Below, piece by piece: positions 61,201 through 64,000 of a stretch of 64,000 nucleotides of DNA (positions are counted from its first letter, which is position 1; each line of letters begins with the position of its first letter). Origin of the DNA: Hadesarchaea archaeon (GTDB taxonomy: Archaea > Hadarchaeota > Hadarchaeia > Hadarchaeales > Hadarchaeaceae); NCBI GenBank assembly GCA_029259175.1, contig JAPDJH010000005.1, forward strand, positions 57,913-121,912, in the 5' to 3' direction. The translations under genes were made by a program, and so were the position numbers. A model generated the notes under the pieces. That model searched no databases. It had not been told where the DNA came from and saw nothing but the letters and a program-made list of their open reading frames with translations.

Positions 61201-64000
61201 AAAGCGGGCGTAGGGTCGGCCGTGTAGGTGAGGTTTTCGGGGCTCAGGAGTTGCGGCTTGCCGGGTGTGACGGGAGGTGGAGTGTATGTGATCTCCACCC
61301 AGTAGAGCACGGGGGTGAGCGTGTTGTCTTCGCTTGCGAAATCCACCCGGTACTGGATGTAGCGGTTGTCCCCCAGGCCGATTGTGCTCCCGCTGGGGTC
61401 GGTGTAGGGTCCCTCCCAATCGGTCCAGGTGGTTCCGTCGGCGCTTGCTCGCGCATAGATTTCGATCGAGGTGGAGTAGACGTTCTCCTCCATCACCACG
61501 CACGCGTCGATGTGGGCGACCGTCTGGGTCGAATCAGTGTTGTCCCATGCTTCCAGCTTCACGTAGAGGTTGTCCCCGTCTAAGTAGCTCGGGTAGACCG
61601 TGTTCTCGATCCACCCAGTATTCGCCTCGCCCACGGGGAGGTTGTCGATGAACAGCCACCGCGAGTTCGCGTTGTCCCACACCCATATCCCGATGTTCTC
61701 CGAGTCTCCGTCGGAGTATCCGTAGATTCTGAGCTTGAGGCTCTCCCAGTCGGTGGTGATGTTCTCCACCGTGTACTGCCAGCGCAGGCCGTAGTTCTCG
61801 GGCGTGTGGTTTTCGTAGAAAATCAGGAAGTCCTCCTGCAGGCGGTGGGCGGTGCTCTGGACCGAGGTCCGCAGGCGCACGCGCACGTTGTCCCCCCCGC
61901 CCCCGAGATTGCTCAGGTAGTTGTCCGGGTCGAGAGTTATCGTGTTCTCCCACGTCACCTCGGTGCTCCCCACCGAGCCGGAGTTCAGGAGCACCCACTG
62001 GTCCGAGCTGAAGTCGTAGATTTCGAGCTGGTACTCGGCGGTGTTTTCGGACGCGAAGCTCACGTGCACCGTGAGGTTGTCCAGGGTCCCTTGGTAGGTG
62101 ATCGGTTCTGACTCGTGCACGACCTCCAGGATGTACCCGGTCGAGGTGTAGTTCTCCTGAAAGAGGAGGTAGTCGATCTGCACCCGGTGGTCCGAACTCT
62201 CCCCGGTGGTGTAGAGGCGCACTCGGATGTTCTCCCGCCCCGGAGTGTCCGAGATGAAGTTCTCGATGTTCTCGCCGAAAGTCCCGTCGTAGATGACATT
62301 CTCCCACGTCACCTCGGTCGTCCCCACCTCTCCCGAGTCCAGCGTCCGCCACTCCTGGGCATCCCAGTTCCAGATCTGCCACGTGTAGGTCACGGTGGCG
62401 GTCGACTTGAAGTTGATGACCAAGCGCAGGTTGTCGATGTCGGCCTCGGGCGTGCTCACCTGGCTCGAATCGAAGCGGAGGTCGAGGGAATAACTCAACG
62501 TAGCGGCTTCAGAGCGTTTGAAGGCGAGATCAGCGAACCCCGTTGAAAGTGAATTCACATTGGTACTGAAATTGTCGACGTCCAGCGTGAACCCGCTTCC
62601 GTCCCATCGAATCGAACCCACTCTGGCAGGCGTACTCCCTCCGTCGGTAGTGTTGATGCTCACCCCCAAGATCTCGTCCGGGTCGTTCGGATTCTGGCGT
62701 AGGGTTATCCAGTGGTAGTCGTCCGTCGTGCCCAGTCCGGTGTCCGTCCCCCAGCCGGAGGAGGGGGTCCACACGTTGTAGGTGGGTTCGCTGGCGTCGT
62801 CGCCGTCAAACAGGATGATGCACTTGCTCTCTCCTGCTTCCCATGCGATGTCGAAAACCTGGTGGGTGTAGGTCAGAGCTGCTCCTTCGTGTTCGTGCTC
62901 TCCCACAAAGGTATCTGAACTTCCGTCCCAGACCACCGAGTACAAATCTCCCCCGTCATCAAGCATGGTTACCATGATGTTGTCCGAGTGGGGGTCTCCC
63001 TTGGCGACCACAAAGCGAATGTCACCGCCGTCGACCGTGGAATCGTAGGTTACCTCGGGGCCCCACGAGCTGCCGTCCCACTTTCTGGCCTTGAGCACGC
63101 CTGCTGTGGGGGTGGCCCAGAAGAAAACGGCCTCTCCCGATTGGTGCTCGTAGGCCACGGCGACCGGTTGTTGCCCGTCTCCGACATAATTTCCATCAGA
63201 GGAGAGCACGAGCTCATTTCCCCAGCTCGACCCGTCCCAAATAAGGGCGGTAACATTATCCGCTTCATCTATGGTTATCATCGCGATCTCGTCTGAATCG
63301 GGTTTGCTTGCGAGCTTGACCACCACCACATCGTCCGTGTTAGCGGTCAGGTCGATTCCCTGAGGAGCGCTCCACTGGTTTCCGTCCCATACACTGTACA
63401 TCAGCTCGTAGGTTCCGGCTCCACCGAACTGGTCTGTGGACCAGACCAAGAGAGCATCACCGCTGACATTTTCGTATGCGAGGTCGAAGCTACGGTCGTC
63501 ATCCACTACCGAGCCCCCGCTCCCGAGTTCGTGATTTTCAATCCAAGAGTTTCCATCCCACACGTAGACATCTAGATATCCGTCCTCTCCCAGTGTGACA
63601 ATTATCCGTTCGTTGGCCCTAGTGGATACCGGACAGTATTCGACCCTCGTCCACTGAATGTAAGCGCCGGTGTCCGCGAGTTCGTTTTCGGTTCCCCAAG
63701 CAGCCCCATCCCAGTCACGGAACTTCGGATAATTCTCGTTGGAGACATCCGAGCGGTATCCGACCGTTCCCTCAGGCGCGCTCCCAGCCGCCCCAGTCTG
63801 TTCTGCATCCACTTCATAGTAGTTGGTATCGTCATCAACATCCATGGAGTCCGTCGAGGTTCCGCTGACCTCAGTCCCGTTCTCCACCAGCGTGTAGTTT
63901 TCGTAATCGGTCTCGCTCTGGTAGAGAACAGCGCTTTCAGCGTCGACCTGGTAGTTCTCACCGTCGTCGGCGTCGAGGTTGTCGGTCGAGTTCAGAGCCG
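58257..64000 (-). CDS. Giant cell-surface protein, N-terminus beyond the window
   Basis: At least 1,913 residues; the frame stays open to the edge. Counting in the visible part: a propeller-like region with about seven WDGSSW-type blades (63.8-62.5 kb); three related beta modules ending in ...VRLRT..HRLQEDFLIFYEN (about 62.5-61.5 kb); an Fn3-like module; sixteen Trp repeats (60.97-60.17 kb); more Fn3/Ig-like modules (APILFSPDNNTITNEPTVTLRW; QFFDMSVPSSPTTETSLDYSGKV); then a C-terminal membrane segment VYLLALIFIAPLGIFGSV and a Lys/Arg-rich cytoplasmic tail. This looks like an exported, membrane-anchored surface protein. Its base composition is more GC-rich than its neighbours, mainly in 61.3-62.4 kb. 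Confidence 0.85.
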   Translation of the reverse strand, partial: ALNSTDNLDADDGENYQVDAESAVLYQSETDYENYTLVENGTEVSGTSTDSMDVDDDTNYYEVDAEQTGAAGSAPEGTVGYRSDVSNENYPKFRDWDGAAWGTENELADTGAYIQWTRVEYCPVSTRANERIIVTLGEDGYLDVYVWDGNSWIENHELGSGGSVVDDDRSFDLAYENVSGDALLVWSTDQFGGAGTYELMYSVWDGNQWSAPQGIDLTANTDDVVVVKLASKPDSDEIAMITIDEADNVTALIWDGSSWGNELVLSSDGNYVGDGQQPVAVAYEHQSGEAVFFWATPTAGVLKARKWDGSSWGPEVTYDSTVDGGDIRFVVAKGDPHSDNIMVTMLDDGGDLYSVVWDGSSDTFVGEHEHEGAALTYTHQVFDIAWEAGESKCIILFDGDDASEPTYNVWTPSSGWGTDTGLGTTDDYHWITLRQNPNDPDEILGVSINTTDGGSTPARVGSIRWDGSGFTLDVDNFSTNVNSLSTGFADLAFKRSEAATLSYSLDLRFDSSQVSTPEADIDNLRLVINFKSTATVTYTWQIWNWDAQEWRTLDSGEVGTTEVTWENVIYDGTFGENIENFISDTPGRENIRVRLYTTGESSDHRVQIDYLLFQENYTSTGYILEVVHESEPITYQGTLDNLTVHVSFASENTAEYQLEIYDFSSDQWVLLNSGSVGSTEVTWENTITLDPDNYLSNLGGGGDNVRVRLRTSVQSTAHRLQEDFLIFYENHTPENYGLRWQYTVENITTDWESLKLRIYGYSDGDSENIGIWVWDNANSRWLFIDNLPVGEANTGWIENTVYPSYLDGDNLYVKLEAWDNTDSTQTVAHIDACVVMEENVYSTSIEIYARASADGTTWTDWEGPYTDPSGSTIGLGDNRYIQYRVDFASEDNTLTPVLYWVEITYTPPPVTPGKPQLLSPENLTYTADPTPAFRWTDVTGESGYRLVIDNDPNFADGDNLYDNANIPANENLIEIENALPPGVYWWRVAALGTGGVENWSENTWVIIIATWRELEQWSCSIQGRGVWVSVELWTAEIKRTAAWLSVESWVSGTISKTTQWNAAEGWTANPRSKEVAWELAEGWSGALETLAEWCAHESWTTTVRSETAGWKATESWQGGVKPKTILWTSAEQWTGTMKTPAEWKNVESWTGALHSSAGKWRAAECWTGEIGVKMAQWTLIESWSAKTNPITAEWKAVEEWSGEAEAPGVWSVVEEWKALLLSSVSRWGWVERWDSALRATKGVWRTVAEWAGSGKTAPLWRVAESWQSSTLSVAPILFSPDNNTITNEPTVTLRWDNLCPVDNFWLQVDNDPDFSSPTIDNDNIRENSYTATLEDEVWYWRVGGYRSGNQLRWSEVWKFQIDTDPPQFFDMSVPSSPTTETSLDYSGKVNGTGTDITWLRYSVDGGAWEPIVDISPALPAPEVSFSFNTGALSTGDHTIQIKARDAAGNEKIYAHTVTIQEAAGGSAPGPAPVPPVSFVENIEPYWHSQLPVVITAQASDADGTVTSVALYYRYRANENDPWSEWKSFATDTEAPWSWSFIAPENDGHYEFYSIATDDGNNTEAPPETADTRCGIDTTPPRILNFTINENSPFTLSREVTLSLAAVDELSEIAEMQFSEDLVQWTEWEPFDVQRTYTLSLPEGLKHVYARVRDRAGNVSTAMDEIELRARVGTVEIPTAPAGENVELDFSELGTDLVAVSFVPSENVPGGWMRIETIENLPENMPPIPVRPYQYFQLLTNLDPALIQDLTLQVRLPSWLADPGKEHLIHVYYWREEGEWEALPATFTDRDANYIYFSVSAPALGFFGSGVESETVLPPSPAFPVYLLALIFIAPLGIFGSVRFIRWWRGRPAKVELKRPVVRKRKSEELPPVIQTYKDLLAPAVEELRKKEKTKPAKVKRSRAKKLLKPAQGD
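60174..60968 (-). repeat. Sixteen tandem Trp-repeat units (W-x3-E-x-W-x-G)
   Basis: Unit length 16-17 residues: WRELEQWSCSIQGRGV, WVSVELWTAEIKRTAA, ... WKAVEEWSGEAEAPGV, ... WRVAESWQSSTLSVAP. Position 1 is Trp in every unit, position 7 is Trp in every unit, and position 5 is almost always Glu. Spacer residues vary freely, so the DNA does not look like a simple repeat. Not a family I recognise. Confidence 0.85.

Noticed and set aside
61534..62382. 282-codon frame, Gly/Arg/His-rich, minus strand
   Set aside because: An out-of-frame reading of the GC-rich part of the giant surface protein; low complexity and no ribosome site.
1..64000. CRISPR array or insertion sequence
   Set aside because: No regularly spaced direct repeats with unique spacers and no transposase-like gene were seen.

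Overview
The window is archaeal chromosome with euryarchaeal-type machinery: archaeal/eukaryotic-type translation factors and ribosomal proteins, an A/V-type ATP synthase, a two-subunit D-family DNA polymerase (DP1/DP2), Orc1/Cdc6, GINS and MCM, archaeal-type SAM synthetase, archaeosine tRNA transglycosylase, archaemetzincin, and TATA-box promoters with GGTGA or GGAGG ribosome binding sites. No single gene fixes the lineage. An uncultured euryarchaeal-grade lineage such as Hadarchaeota/MSBL1 is a guess only. GC-rich tRNAs and structured RNAs would suit a thermophile.

Layout. 1-4.1 kb (minus): translation cluster aIF2-gamma (cut by the window edge), eS6, aIF5B, NDK, L24e, S28e, L7Ae. 4.2-8.3 kb: archaeosine TGT, SAM synthetase, and two HTH regulators, one carrying CBS domains. 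8.3-11 kb (plus): mevalonate-entry operon HMG-CoA synthase / thiolase / DUF35, with a perfect 16-bp palindrome upstream. 11-14.3 kb: TrmI and SecF/SecD. 14.3-23.8 kb: ATP synthase, split into a minus arm H-I-K-E-C-F-D and a divergent plus arm A-B. The rotor subunit carries a complete Na+-binding signature. 23.9-29.4 kb: TrpRS, tRNA endonuclease, a radical SAM/SPASM enzyme, a candidate ncRNA, a decayed ABC-2 permease, a 55-aa zinc protein, tRNA-Pro and a second Cdc6. 29.4-34.7 kb: CBS protein, tandem CPA2 antiporters, archaemetzincin, NAD kinase and a duplicated pair of small unknown proteins. 34.7-38 kb: glycine cleavage P2, P1 and H. 38.4-39.3 kb: toxin-antitoxin pair, tRNA remnant and tRNA-Ser.

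39.3-48.8 kb (minus) is a tightly overlapping replication island: DP2, HAD phosphatase, DP1, Orc1, Gins23, MCM. 49-53.3 kb (minus) is a one-carbon/threonine operon: ACT regulator, homoserine dehydrogenase, threonine synthase, SHMT. 53.3-54.8 kb holds a tiny zinc protein, an unassigned ~255-nt structured RNA, a 36-aa basic protein and an SPL-like radical SAM enzyme.

The most unusual part is 54.8-57.4 kb. Two near-canonical origin recognition boxes (ORBs), in inverted orientation, flank an AT-rich stretch and so mark a probable replication origin. Between the ORBs sits a LAGLIDADG-like gene without its catalytic acid. On one side is a primase-fold (AEP) protein that has lost its catalytic motifs. 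On the other side are a ParA/MinD ATPase and a winged-helix protein. This could be an undescribed origin-associated module. A second structured-RNA candidate (57.6-57.8 kb) follows, then a giant cell-surface protein running off the window edge. That protein has a propeller-like region and 16 tandem tryptophan repeats.
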